This document shows positions 26,377-34,570 of a DNA stretch of 52,635 nucleotides, piece after piece (position 1 is the first letter of the stretch; each line of letters begins with the position of its first letter). The position numbers were made by a program, and so were the translations under genes. Source of the DNA: Defluviitalea phaphyphila (lineage in GTDB: Bacteria; Bacillota; Clostridia; Lachnospirales; Defluviitaleaceae); contig NZ_JWID01000007.1 in the NCBI RefSeq assembly GCF_001466305.1, forward strand, positions 42,061-94,695, given 5' to 3'. The notes beneath the pieces are model-generated. The model had not been told where the DNA came from. It saw only the letters and a program-made list of their open reading frames with translations, and did no database searches.

Positions 26377-27324
26377 ATGTCAAATTGTGGCAACACTCAA
26401 TTTAGAGGGAAAATATTGCAAAGACCAACAGCAGGGGAATGTCCTGTATGTAATCCAGACGATATAAACCCAGCAGAAGACGCTTGTGTATGCCCACCAT
26501 TAGGAGAACCAAAATTATTAACAGTAGCAGCACCTGTTGTATTTGATGAATGTGGAATTAATCTTTGTAGAGTAGTTGATGATTTAAATTGTGTATTCCC
26601 AGATGTGGATTTTGAAGATGATGATGTAGCAGCAATAGAACTTAAAGTTATTGACATTGATTTTAATTTTGATAAGGACGATGGGTCGAAGGTAGAAACA
26701 TTAACAAGAAGACCAAATTGTGTAAGGGTTACTCTTGAAAATATTGATGTTACCTTTGCAGCTAAAGTATTAGATTCTGATTGTAAAGTTATTGATGAAG
26801 AATGTTTTACTATTAAATATTTACCTGGAGATGCAGACGATCCATATTTTGATGATGATACTAATCCTATTTCAGTTGCTGTAGATGTATATGCACCATA
26901 TGGAGTTTCCTATGAACTTAAGAGAGATTGTACTCCTATTATTAGTTTTTTAGGATTTGTTGAAGATGGCTGTAGAAAAGATAGTGGAAATAATTCAATT
27001 CGTCAAGGTATTGTTGCTCAAGCTTTAGCTAAAGTAGTAAATCTTGATGTTGATTCTCAAACAGCAGCTATAGGACTTACTATTTATCTCAAAGCTATTT
27101 ACTTTGTACAATATAGAATTCCTCATAAAGGACTTTGTGTTCCACCTAAATGTATTCCTGTGGATGTTGAAGCAGAAAACGCTTGTCTTGAATTTGTTGA
27201 AGGAGATTTACTTGAACAAAGTATTCAACCTTTAGAACTTTGCTGTAAACCAAAATCCTTTGAACATGGATGCCTGCCAGTACAAGACCCAACTCCTTCT
27301 GAAGACTGTGCAAGGAAAAGATAA
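26377..27324 (+). CDS. Cys-rich protein of unknown function, putative spore-surface protein (long form 1)
   Basis: A 315-aa acidic protein with 20 cysteines, no signal peptide and no membrane helix. It opens with MSNCGNTQFRGKI and a Cys-rich stretch (CPVCNPDD, CVCPP), then two beta-rich segments, and ends with KGLCVPPKCIPVDVEAENAC, CC and C-rich residues. The C-terminal third is alignable by eye with the next gene (KGFCIPNECVEISPVNPC). The start at 26377 has AAGGAGG at 8 nt; the frame is open upstream to 26305 but that part crosses the promoter. Own promoter and own terminator. I do not recognise the family; the promoter type and Cys content suggest a cross-linked spore coat or exosporium protein. 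Confidence 0.7.
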   Translation: MSNCGNTQFRGKILQRPTAGECPVCNPDDINPAEDACVCPPLGEPKLLTVAAPVVFDECGINLCRVVDDLNCVFPDVDFEDDDVAAIELKVIDIDFNFDKDDGSKVETLTRRPNCVRVTLENIDVTFAAKVLDSDCKVIDEECFTIKYLPGDADDPYFDDDTNPISVAVDVYAPYGVSYELKRDCTPIISFLGFVEDGCRKDSGNNSIRQGIVAQALAKVVNLDVDSQTAAIGLTIYLKAIYFVQYRIPHKGLCVPPKCIPVDVEAENACLEFVEGDLLEQSIQPLELCCKPKSFEHGCLPVQDPTPSEDCARKR

Positions 27325-27350
27325 GGAATGGTATCTACCATTCCTTTTTT
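27324..27350 (+). terminator. terminator after the gene at 26377
   Basis: AGGAATGGTA tc TACCATTCCT followed by TTTTTT. Confidence 0.85.
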
Positions 27351-27378
27351 ATATTTTTAAATTTTTTCTACATAATGT

Positions 27379-27406
27379 CACACAATTTTTACCATTACAT
27401 ATTATG
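27379..27406 (+). promoter_or_regulatory. sigma-K-like promoter of the Cys-rich gene at 27465
   Basis: CACA, 15 nt, CATATTATG. It matches the sigma-K form except for the last base of the -10. It lies 58 nt upstream of the start codon. Confidence 0.5.
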
Positions 27407-27464
27407 ATATTGAGATAAAAAATAGTTAATTATAATTTAAAGTTATATGGAAAGGAGAAGTAGT

Positions 27465-28280
27465 ATGGATGGGAAAATAAAAGATGAATGTATTATTGCC
27501 TTAAAGGTATACGATCATTGTAGACAACAAGATTGCCTAACGCCTGAAATGCTAGAAAAACCATTTTCATTAGAATGTACAGAATGTCAAACAGAAGGAG
27601 GACATATTATTGCTGCAGGGAAGGGATATCCTATTACTGTACCTAAAGAAGCAGTAGATATTACAATAGATGATTTTAGAATCAGTAAGATTGAAACAGA
27701 AAGAAAAAAGGACCCATTAAGAAAAAATTATTACAATGTATATGTAAAATTTATATTTGAATTTAAGTTAAAATTTGTAGATGCAACAGGAGAATTTATT
27801 GAAATTAATTGTGATGGCACAGAAAAAGAATATATTATGGCAGGAACATCCTTCAAAAAATCAGTTTTACTTTTTGGAAGTGAAGGGTCTGAAATTACTA
27901 TAGCAAGCAATTTATTTACGCCAGAATCCCATGTTTTAGAAGAAGCACCTTATGTATTAGTAGAAGCTAAAGCTATGCTCTTAGATGCACAATTAAATAA
28001 TATTTCAAATCCAATAGGATGTGATTGTGACTGCGAAATGCTAGATGACATTAATTTAACTGTAGGATTATTTACTATAATTAAATTATTTAGAATAGTT
28101 AATCTAATGGTTGAATCTAAAGGCTTCTGTATTCCTAATGAATGTGTTGAAATATCACCAGTTAATCCATGTGACATATTTGATAATATGGAATTTCCAT
28201 ATGATATTTTTAACCCTCCACAAAAAGATGAGGTTGTAGAAGAAGAAAAGATAATTTATAAAACTTGTAAAGAAGAATAA
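27465..28280 (+). CDS. Cys-rich protein of unknown function, putative spore-surface protein (long form 2)
   Basis: A 271-aa protein with 13 cysteines (ECTECQTEGG, GCDCDCEML, FCIPNEC) and no signal peptide. A beta-rich middle (VYVKFIFEFKLKFVDATGE) and the hydrophobic stretch LTVGLFTIIKLFRIVNLMV lead to KGFCIPNECVEISPVNPC, which parallels the C-terminal part of the gene at 26377. It ends with an acidic/basic tail (KDEVVEEEKIIYKTCKEE). The ATG at 27465 follows AAAGGAG at 7 nt; an in-frame ATG at 27447 has no ribosome site. Flanked by its own promoter and terminator. Not a family I can name. Confidence 0.7.
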   Translation: MDGKIKDECIIALKVYDHCRQQDCLTPEMLEKPFSLECTECQTEGGHIIAAGKGYPITVPKEAVDITIDDFRISKIETERKKDPLRKNYYNVYVKFIFEFKLKFVDATGEFIEINCDGTEKEYIMAGTSFKKSVLLFGSEGSEITIASNLFTPESHVLEEAPYVLVEAKAMLLDAQLNNISNPIGCDCDCEMLDDINLTVGLFTIIKLFRIVNLMVESKGFCIPNECVEISPVNPCDIFDNMEFPYDIFNPPQKDEVVEEEKIIYKTCKEE

Positions 28281-28290
28281 GAATTTTTAA

Positions 28291-28320
28291 ATTGCTCCTT
28301 AAAAGGAGTAATTTTTTTTT
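28291..28320 (+). terminator. terminator after the gene at 27465
   Basis: ATTGCTCCTT aa AAGGAGTAAT followed by T9. Confidence 0.85.
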
Positions 28321-28350
28321 CATATTATAAAAATTTATGTCGAATGTTGT

Positions 28351-28379
28351 AACAAAATATAAGATTGTCTCATAAGATA
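28351..28379 (+). promoter_or_regulatory. sigma-K-like promoter of the gene at 28413
   Basis: AACA, 16 nt, CATAAGATA: a full match to the sigma-K consensus, with the same box and spacing as the promoter at 26314. It lies 34 nt upstream of the start codon. Confidence 0.65.
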
Positions 28380-28412
28380 TAGTGAAACATTTTATAAAGG
28401 AGGGTTGTTATA

Positions 28413-28913
28413 ATGAGTTGCATGGATAAAAAGTTAATAGGAAAAGGAGTTGCATACCAATTAGAAACAATTGGAGAAATATTAAAAAATTGCTGCTGTG
28501 GGATTATGTGTAAATTAAAAAAGATAAGAGGGACTTGTATTTGTGAAACACAATCATCTGATAATTTAGAAAATGCAACTGAGCAAATTATAATTACTAT
28601 TGATAAAGAAGAAGTATTGATAACTAAGATATGCGCATCCTTTTTCAAATTTGTAGAGGGAACATCTACAGAAACTAGTATAGGAATTATTACAGTTAAA
28701 GATGCAGACAACAACATTGTTTTTGAAGATGCATTTGGAGATGATTTAACTAATACAGGAATAGAACATTATGAAACAACATTTATGCATCCATTATTAA
28801 TAAAAGGACCTGTAACAATAGAACTTTCTTTCTTATTACTTGGAGCTACCAATACGTCAGTAGCTAAACAAGGTACATTAAGTGTTGTATATAGCAAAGA
28901 ATCTGCTATGTAA
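28413..28913 (+). CDS. short beta-rich protein of unknown function, putative spore-surface protein (short form 1)
   Basis: A 166-aa protein. The N-terminal 55 residues carry most of the 8 cysteines, including a CCC run (ILKNCCCGIMCKLKKIRG, then CICET). Residues 65-165 look like one beta-sandwich of alternating strands (EEVLITKICASFFKF, ETSIGIITVKDADN, HPLLIKGPVTIEL, GTLSVVYS). This second part aligns by eye with the C-terminal domain of the next gene (AVKITAIYASYTG, YPLLVVPPPGQWVEV). No signal peptide. AAAGGAGGG precedes the ATG. No terminator is visible after it, but the next gene has its own promoter. Confidence 0.68.
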   Translation: MSCMDKKLIGKGVAYQLETIGEILKNCCCGIMCKLKKIRGTCICETQSSDNLENATEQIIITIDKEEVLITKICASFFKFVEGTSTETSIGIITVKDADNNIVFEDAFGDDLTNTGIEHYETTFMHPLLIKGPVTIELSFLLLGATNTSVAKQGTLSVVYSKESAM

Positions 28914-28950
28914 TTATTAAATATTTTTATCAATAATCAATATTCATAAA

Positions 28951-28978
28951 TACACTAATTTTGATAAGTTATAGTGTA
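28951..28978 (+). promoter_or_regulatory. sigma-K-like promoter of the gene at 29008
   Basis: TACA, 15 nt, TATAGTGTA. The -10 differs from CATAnnnTA only at the first base. It lies 29 nt upstream of the start codon. Confidence 0.45.
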
Positions 28979-29007
28979 AAATATTATTAAATGAAAGGAG
29001 AGTATTT

Positions 29008-29568
29008 ATGGGATATAAAGATAGAAAATCATTAAAATTATGTGCTGGGAAAGACAAAGATTGTGATTGGGAAGCTATACTAGAGGCTTTAGGAAATCCA
29101 GAAGATTGTACTGATCAATCCATTATACAATTATTGTGTGATATAGCACAAAATCTTCCAATAGATATTGATTTAACAGAAATAATAGATCTTTTAACTC
29201 AGATTCTAGATAGCCTAGGAGGAGGTATAAGTGATTCTACTGGTCAAACATCAGATACTGGAATTATAACATATTCCCCTGATGAAGCTGTTAAGATTAC
29301 TGCAATCTATGCTTCATATACAGGAGGAGGAGCACTAGCATCAGGAATTGAAGTAGACATTGTAACAACTGATGGAACAACCTCTACACCTATATGTAAA
29401 TTCAATGCAATAAATATCCCTACTGCTCAAGGAGGAAATTTTGCAACTAATTTAATTTATCCATTATTAGTTGTTCCTCCTCCAGGACAATGGGTTGAAG
29501 TTCATGCTAGTGTATCTAATGGAGATGGAAGTGAGAATGTTCTTCTTACTGTATTAAACGCTATATAA
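29008..29568 (+). CDS. short beta-rich protein of unknown function, putative spore-surface protein (short form 2)
   Basis: A 186-aa protein. Residues 1-70 are helical and acidic with 5 cysteines over the protein (CAGKDKDCDWEAIL, NPEDCTDQSIIQLLC), including an amphipathic repeat of Leu/Ile (IDLTEIIDLLTQILDSLGGG). Residues 85-186 form a beta-sandwich-like domain parallel to that of the previous gene (VKITAIYASYTGGG, GIEVDIVTTDGTT, LIYPLLVVPPPGQWVEVHA). No signal peptide. AAAGGAG lies 7 nt before the ATG. It is the last gene of the island, closed by a strong terminator. Function unknown. Confidence 0.68.
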   Translation: MGYKDRKSLKLCAGKDKDCDWEAILEALGNPEDCTDQSIIQLLCDIAQNLPIDIDLTEIIDLLTQILDSLGGGISDSTGQTSDTGIITYSPDEAVKITAIYASYTGGGALASGIEVDIVTTDGTTSTPICKFNAINIPTAQGGNFATNLIYPLLVVPPPGQWVEVHASVSNGDGSENVLLTVLNAI

Positions 29569-29575
29569 ATAACTT

Positions 29576-29612
29576 AACTTAAATAGGGGCGAATTGCTCC
29601 TATTTAAGTTTT
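29576..29612. terminator. strong bidirectional terminator closing the island
   Basis: AACTTAAATAGGGGC gaatt GCTCCTATTTAAGTT, a long stem with one mismatch, followed by TTATT and preceded by an A-rich flank. It serves the gene at 29008 and the convergent NlpC/P60 gene. Confidence 0.88.
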
Positions 29613-30340
29613 ATTATGGACACAGCAGTTACATAAGTTTTTTGATAATAAGTTTGGGATAAATTATCTATTTTAACTCCATTTGAAGTTGCGTGAATAA
29701 TCTTATTATCCCCTATATACAGAGCTACATGGGATATTTTTCCATTATTACTACCATAAGTATCAAAAAATACTAAATCTGCAGGTTTTAGATTTTCTTT
29801 TTTTATAGGAATACCATTTTTAATTTGGTCTTTAGAGCATCTATTTAATAAGATATTAAATTTTTTCATAACTGATTGGGTAAATCCTGAACAGTCAACA
29901 CCATGTTTTAAGTTGGTTCCACCATATCGATAGGGGGTTCCTAAAAACTGTTTAGCATAGTTTACAATTTCCCAACGTAGAATATTTTCCTTTGTTTTTT
30001 TGTCTACTTCAGGAATTAAATAAAGGGGATATGCATCTAAATACATATAGTAAATCCAAGCACTTTTATCTTTATATTTTACCTGATACCACTTATTATA
30101 TTTCCCTGTAACTATTAAATTAGTATATTTATCACATACTCCAAGAATTTTAGAATTTGGATAAGGATATTCTCTAATATTTATTCCATTTTCATTTACC
30201 ATTCCCCAAGTATATTTAAAGGATGTAGTATAAGTAGACGTAGAGTTATTTGTATTTCCATAAATCAAAGAGTTATTCGCAAATAATATTATTAAAGAAA
30301 AGATCATAATTTTGATTTTAAAAAAATTTAATTTTTTCAT
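29600..30340 (-). CDS. secreted SH3-NlpC/P60 peptidoglycan hydrolase
   Basis: A 246-aa exported endopeptidase. A basic N-terminus and hydrophobic segment (about residues 10-28) act as signal peptide. A bacterial SH3 domain follows (about 45-105; ENGINIREYPYPNSKILG, NKWYQVKYKDKSAWIYY), then the NlpC/P60 domain with catalytic Cys in GVDCSGFTQSVM, the His in SHVALYIGD and the polar third residue in IIHATSNG. It likely cuts the gamma-D-Glu-diamino acid bond in peptidoglycan. The start at 30340 is preferred over TTG 30352, since GGAGG lies 5 nt before it. It is convergent with the Cys-rich island; a role in spore cortex or germination is possible but not shown. Confidence 0.87.
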   Translation of the reverse strand: MKKLNFFKIKIMIFSLIILFANNSLIYGNTNNSTSTYTTSFKYTWGMVNENGINIREYPYPNSKILGVCDKYTNLIVTGKYNKWYQVKYKDKSAWIYYMYLDAYPLYLIPEVDKKTKENILRWEIVNYAKQFLGTPYRYGGTNLKHGVDCSGFTQSVMKKFNILLNRCSKDQIKNGIPIKKENLKPADLVFFDTYGSNNGKISHVALYIGDNKIIHATSNGVKIDNLSQTYYQKTYVTAVSIIKLK

Positions 30341-30487
30341 GTTGGCCTCCAATAAAACATTTTTTTATTTTGTTATTATGAGTAAAATGCTACCAAAATA
30401 TTCTCAAATATAATTATTTTATGTAGCATACATATAGATAAAGAATAGTATTATATTATAGAATTATTTATATAAGGAGGCTTTTTC

Positions 30488-30667
30488 TTGTATTTTAAAA
30501 GAATACCTTTTAGATTTAAAAAATACAAATCTAAGAAAAAAACAGAATTAAATAATACATCATTAGATAAAGAAAAAGAAGAAATAAACAAGGAAAATAT
30601 AACAGAAGATTCTACAGTAAAAGAATTAAATGAATATGTAGATGATGTAGAGGAAGATAAAGAATAA
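30488..30667 (+). CDS. 59-aa charged protein, TTG start
   Basis: Starts at TTG 30488, 7 nt after AAGGAGG, the best ribosome site in the area. The product begins MYFKRIPFRFKKYKSKKK, a very basic N-terminus, and turns acidic in the second half, ending YVDDVEEDKE. No membrane helix, no Cys. A terminator directly follows. Because the start is TTG and the frame is short it is easily missed. Not recognised; the strong ribosome site and own terminator support a real gene. Confidence 0.55.
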   Translation: MYFKRIPFRFKKYKSKKKTELNNTSLDKEKEEINKENITEDSTVKELNEYVDDVEEDKE

Positions 30668-30678
30668 TTTTTATTGTA

Positions 30679-30704
30679 GCCACCTATTTAGGTGGTTATT
30701 TTAT
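30679..30704 (+). terminator. terminator after the 59-aa gene
   Basis: GCCACCTA tt TAGGTGGT followed by TATTTTAT. Confidence 0.75.
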
Positions 30705-30842
30705 ATAAAAATTTATTTTAATCAAAAAATGTAGAAAATTATTGATTATATCTTTAATATAGTGATATTATATTAAAGTAAAGTGATAAAGCGATGATAT
30801 ATTTTTTACAAATAATTATTTAAGGGACCAAGATTTTCTTAA

Positions 30843-30872
30843 TTGTATTTATAAAAAAATATAAAATACAAA
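30843..30872. repeat. inverted repeat upstream of paaK
   Basis: TTGTATTT / AAATACAA, 8 bp, with a 14-nt AT spacer, 35 nt upstream of the paaK start. It could be an operator for the paaK-iorAB operon or a leader hairpin. The rest of the 239-nt gap from 30668 is AT-rich and shows no gene. Confidence 0.35.
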
Positions 30873-30906
30873 TTATTTTATAATTAATGAAAGAAGGAAG
30901 AAATAT

Positions 30907-32199
30907 ATGATTTGGTCTAAAGAAGAAACATTAGATAGGGAAGAAATTAGAAAAATTCAACTTAAAAGATTAAAAAGTACTATAAAAAGGGTATATGAAA
31001 AAGTGCCTTTTTATAGAAAAAGACTTGATGAAGCTGGAATTTCACCAGAAGATATTAATTCTTTAGATGATCTTAAGAAAATTCCTTTTACTGTAAAGGA
31101 TGATTTAAGAGAAAATTATCCCTTTGGATTATTTGCAGTAACAAAAAAGGAAGTAGTAAGGATACACGGTTCTTCTGGGACAACGGGAAAGCCAACTGTT
31201 GTTGGGTACACAAGAAATGATTTAAATACATGGACAGAGCTTACAGCTCGTATTGCAGCTATGGCAGGTGCTAGAGATGATGATATAGCTCAAATTGCTT
31301 TTGGATATGGATTATTTACAGGAGCTTTTGGACTTCATCAAGGACTTGAAAAAATAGGGGCTATGGTTGTTCCTATGTCGTCAGGAAATACTAAAAAACA
31401 AATTATGCTTATGAAAGATTTTGGGACGACCTTACTTATTAGTACTCCTTCTTATGCTCTTCATATGGCGGAAGTAGCAGAGGAGATGGGAATAAATCCA
31501 GCATCAGATTTAAAAGTGAGAATTGGATTGTTCGGAGGAGAAGGACATACAGAAGAATTTAGAAAAGAATTGGAAAATAAATGGGAAATGTTGGCTACTG
31601 AAAATTATGGTATGAGTGAATTAATTGGTCCTGGAGTTTCTGGAGAATGTCAATACAAATGTGGTATGCATATAGCAGAGGATCATTTTATAGCAGAAAT
31701 AATTGACCCTGATACGGGAGAAGTTCTTCCACCGGGTCAAAAAGGAGAACTTGTTGTAACTACTATTACAAAAGAAGCATTTCCTCTTCTTAGGTATAGA
31801 ACAAAGGATATAACATATTTAATAGAAGAACAATGTGAATGTGGAAGAACTTTGACTAGAATGGCAAAAGTACAAGGTAGAAGTGATGATATGTTAATAA
31901 TAAGAGGAGTAAATGTATTTCCATCACAAATTGAAAGTGTTTTAGTAGGGATGAAAGAAATAGGCCCTCATTATGAAATAATTGTAAAGAAGAAAGGTTA
32001 TTTAGATGTTTTAGAATTAAATGTAGAAGTTATAGATGGAAGTTTTTTAGAAAAATACAGCAAATTAGAAGCTTTAAAAGATAAAATTAGACGTAATTTA
32101 AGAACAGTTTTAGGTATTGATGCTAAAATAAATTTAGTAGAACCAAGAACTCTTAAAAGATTTGAAGGAAAGGCTAAAAGAGTTATAGATTTGCGATAG
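30907..32199 (+). CDS. paaK: phenylacetate-CoA ligase / aryl-acetate CoA ligase
   Basis: AMP-forming ligase, 430 aa. The adenylate motif is [16 protein letters not shown], then [19 protein letters not shown], the hinge region YRTKDITYL, a Cys pair set (CECGRT) and [19 protein letters not shown], all typical of PaaK. In anaerobic Clostridia and Archaea this ligase often accompanies indolepyruvate oxidoreductase; there it may work on aryl-acetates such as phenylacetate or indoleacetate, possibly in the direction of acid release with ATP or as a scavenger. iorA follows after 38 nt. GAAGGAAG precedes the ATG. Confidence 0.9.
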   Translation: MIWSKEETLDREEIRKIQLKRLKSTIKRVYEKVPFYRKRLDEAGISPEDINSLDDLKKIPFTVKDDLRENYPFGLFAVTKKEVVRIHGSSGTTGKPTVVGYTRNDLNTWTELTARIAAMAGARDDDIAQIAFGYGLFTGAFGLHQGLEKIGAMVVPMSSGNTKKQIMLMKDFGTTLLISTPSYALHMAEVAEEMGINPASDLKVRIGLFGGEGHTEEFRKELENKWEMLATENYGMSELIGPGVSGECQYKCGMHIAEDHFIAEIIDPDTGEVLPPGQKGELVVTTITKEAFPLLRYRTKDITYLIEEQCECGRTLTRMAKVQGRSDDMLIIRGVNVFPSQIESVLVGMKEIGPHYEIIVKKKGYLDVLELNVEVIDGSFLEKYSKLEALKDKIRRNLRTVLGIDAKINLVEPRTLKRFEGKAKRVIDLR

Positions 32200-32237
32200 A
32201 TTTTATGTAATATTGACAATATATATGGAGGGATTAT

Positions 32238-33962
32238 ATGAAAAAGCTAATGTTAGGAAATGAAGCTGTAGCTAGGGGGGCTTATGAAGCTGGAGTTAAA
32301 GTTGCTACTGCTTATCCAGGAACACCTAGTACAGAAATTACGGAATTTGTTGCTAAATATGATGAAATTTATGCAGAATGGTCACCAAATGAAAAAGTTG
32401 CTATGGAAGTAGCCATAGGAGCTTCTATTGGGGGAGCTAGAGCTATGGTTACTATGAAACATGTGGGATTAAATGTTGCAGCCGACCCTCTTTTTACAGT
32501 TTCTTATACAGGAGTAAATGGAGGATTAGTAATCTTAGTGGCTGATGACCCTGGAATGCATAGTTCTCAAAATGAACAAGATAGTCGCTATTATGCTAGA
32601 TCTGCCCATATTCCCATGCTTGAGCCAGCTGATAGTCAAGAAGCTAAAGATTTTGTTAAATTTGGATTTAAACTTAGCGAAGAATATGATACACCTGTAT
32701 TAGTTCGCATGACAACTCGTATTTCTCATTCGCAAAGTATTGTAGAAATAAAAGAAAGAGAAAATATAGAATTAAAACCCTATAAAAAAGATATTGCTAA
32801 ATATGTTATGATGCCCGGTATGGCTATTAAAAGACATATTGTAGTTGAAGATAGAATGAATAAATTAGCTGAAAATGCAAATTCTTTAGAAATAAACAGA
32901 ATTGAGTGGGGAGATAAAAAAATTGGAATTATAACTAGTGGTATAGCTTATCAATATGTAAAAGAAGCTCTTCCAGAAGCTTCTGTATTAAAATTAGGTA
33001 TGGTTCATCCTTTACCTAAAAAAATGATTAAAAAATTTGCAAAAGAAGTAGAAACTTTATATATAGTAGAGGAATTAGAACCTGTGATAGAGGAACAAGT
33101 AAAGAGTATGGGTATAAAAGCTATAGGAAAAGAAATATTTTCAGTTCAAGGAGAATTATCTGTAAGAAAAGTTTTATCGGCAATTTCTAAGGAAGAGAAA
33201 AAGGTTATAAATAAAGAAATACTTCCTAATCGTCCTCCAGTATTATGTCCAGGATGTCCTCATAGAGGAATATATTATGTTATGAACAAATTAAAACTTC
33301 ATGCTACGGGAGATATAGGATGTTATACCTTAGGAGCTCTTCCACCTTTAGATGGAATAGATACTTGTGTCTGTATGGGGGCTAGTGTTGGTATGGCACA
33401 TGGTATAGAAAAAGCAAGGGGAAGAGATTTTTCTAAAAATTGGGTAGGAGTAATTGGAGATTCCACATTTATACATTCTGGTATTACAGGATTAATAGAT
33501 ATAATATATAATAAAGGAATATCAACAATAATTATTTTAGATAATTCAACAACAGGAATGACAGGACATCAAGATCATCCTGCTACAGGGAAAACTATAA
33601 AAGGAGAACCCGCACCTATATTAAATTTAGTAGAATTATCTAAAGCTGTAGGAGTAAAAAATGTAAGAGTGGTAGATCCTTTTGATTTAAAAGAAGTAGA
33701 AGTAGTTTTAAAAGAAGAGACAAGTAAAGATGAAGCATCAGTTATTATTGCTAGTAGACCTTGTGCATTGCTTTCAAAGAAAAAAGATCCTGTGTATAAA
33801 ATTACAGATTCCTGTGTAATGTGTGGTTTATGCTTAAAATTAGGATGTCCTGCTATTGAAAAACAAACTAATAAAGTAGTTATCAATGATGCTCTTTGTA
33901 ATGGCTGTGGACTTTGTACTAAGGTTTGTAAAAGCAATGCAATTGTAAGGGAAGGTGAGTAG
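32238..33962 (+). CDS. iorA: indolepyruvate:ferredoxin oxidoreductase, alpha subunit
   Basis: Oxidatively decarboxylates aryl-pyruvates from Trp, Phe and Tyr to aryl-acetyl-CoA, reducing ferredoxin. The 574-aa protein has the N-terminal pyruvate-oxidoreductase domain (YPGTPSTEI, EWSPNEKVAMEVAIGAS), the TPP-binding half with PVLCPGCPHRG, GDIGCYTLG and VIGDSTFIHSG, and a C-terminal pair of [4Fe-4S] motifs (CVMCGLCLKLGCPAIE; CNGCGLCTKVCKS). The second Cys set of the first cluster is slightly altered (C-L-K-L-G-C). GGAGGG precedes the ATG. iorB begins 1 nt after its stop. Confidence 0.95.
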   Translation: MKKLMLGNEAVARGAYEAGVKVATAYPGTPSTEITEFVAKYDEIYAEWSPNEKVAMEVAIGASIGGARAMVTMKHVGLNVAADPLFTVSYTGVNGGLVILVADDPGMHSSQNEQDSRYYARSAHIPMLEPADSQEAKDFVKFGFKLSEEYDTPVLVRMTTRISHSQSIVEIKERENIELKPYKKDIAKYVMMPGMAIKRHIVVEDRMNKLAENANSLEINRIEWGDKKIGIITSGIAYQYVKEALPEASVLKLGMVHPLPKKMIKKFAKEVETLYIVEELEPVIEEQVKSMGIKAIGKEIFSVQGELSVRKVLSAISKEEKKVINKEILPNRPPVLCPGCPHRGIYYVMNKLKLHATGDIGCYTLGALPPLDGIDTCVCMGASVGMAHGIEKARGRDFSKNWVGVIGDSTFIHSGITGLIDIIYNKGISTIIILDNSTTGMTGHQDHPATGKTIKGEPAPILNLVELSKAVGVKNVRVVDPFDLKEVEVVLKEETSKDEASVIIASRPCALLSKKKDPVYKITDSCVMCGLCLKLGCPAIEKQTNKVVINDALCNGCGLCTKVCKSNAIVREGE

Positions 33963-33963
33963 A

Positions 33964-34539
33964 ATGAATACAAAAAATATATTAATTGTAGGAGTTGGAG
34001 GACAAGGAACCTTATTAACTAGTAGAATAATAGGAGATGTAGTAATCAATAAAGGCTATGATGTTAAGATGTCAGAAGTTCATGGAATGGCACAAAGGGG
34101 AGGAAGTGTTGTTACCCATGTAAAATATGGGGATAAAGTATATTCGCCTTTAGTTGAAGAAAGAGGAGCAGATGTTCTTTTAGCATTTGAAAAATTAGAA
34201 GCTCTTAGATGGATACATTACCTAAAAGAAGATGGAATCGCTATAGTAAATGACCAAGAAATAAATCCTATGCCTGTTATTATAGGGGCTGAAGAATATC
34301 CAGAAGATATAATAGAAAAAATTAAAGAAAATTGTAAAAATACTTATATTGTAGATGCTCTTTCTATAGCTAAAAATTTAGGAAATATTAAAGTATTAAA
34401 TACTATATTACTTGGAATTTTAGCAAAATACTTAGGGCTTTCTGTAGATGAATGGAAAGATGCTATAGAAAGGGTTGTTCCTTCTAAGACGATAGAATTG
34501 AATAAAAAGGCATTTTTGACAGGATATAATTTAAAATAA
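33964..34539 (+). CDS. iorB: indolepyruvate:ferredoxin oxidoreductase, beta subunit
   Basis: Gamma-type 2-oxoacid oxidoreductase domain, 191 aa. Motifs are VGVGGQGTLLTSRIIGDV and KMSEVHGMAQRGGSVVTHVKYG, both hallmarks of the family, and ADVLLAFEKLEALRW. It forms the catalytic dimer with IorA. ATG 33964 has AAGGTGAG in the end of iorA; an in-frame GTG at 33955 overlaps iorA and is rejected. The operon ends at the terminator at 34543. Confidence 0.94.
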   Translation: MNTKNILIVGVGGQGTLLTSRIIGDVVINKGYDVKMSEVHGMAQRGGSVVTHVKYGDKVYSPLVEERGADVLLAFEKLEALRWIHYLKEDGIAIVNDQEINPMPVIIGAEEYPEDIIEKIKENCKNTYIVDALSIAKNLGNIKVLNTILLGILAKYLGLSVDEWKDAIERVVPSKTIELNKKAFLTGYNLK

Positions 34540-34542
34540 TTA

Positions 34543-34570
34543 GAAGGGGTTTTTATACCCCTTTGTTTTT
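34543..34570. terminator. bidirectional terminator between iorB and the ThrE pair
   Basis: AAGGGGT ttttat ACCCCTT followed by TGTTTTT, overlapping the end of the convergent gene. Confidence 0.8.

Noticed and set aside
23306-29568. Prophage or integrative element
   Set aside because: No integrase, terminase, capsid, repeats or tRNA site; base composition and codon use look like those of the flanks; each gene has its own promoter, unlike phage structural operons.
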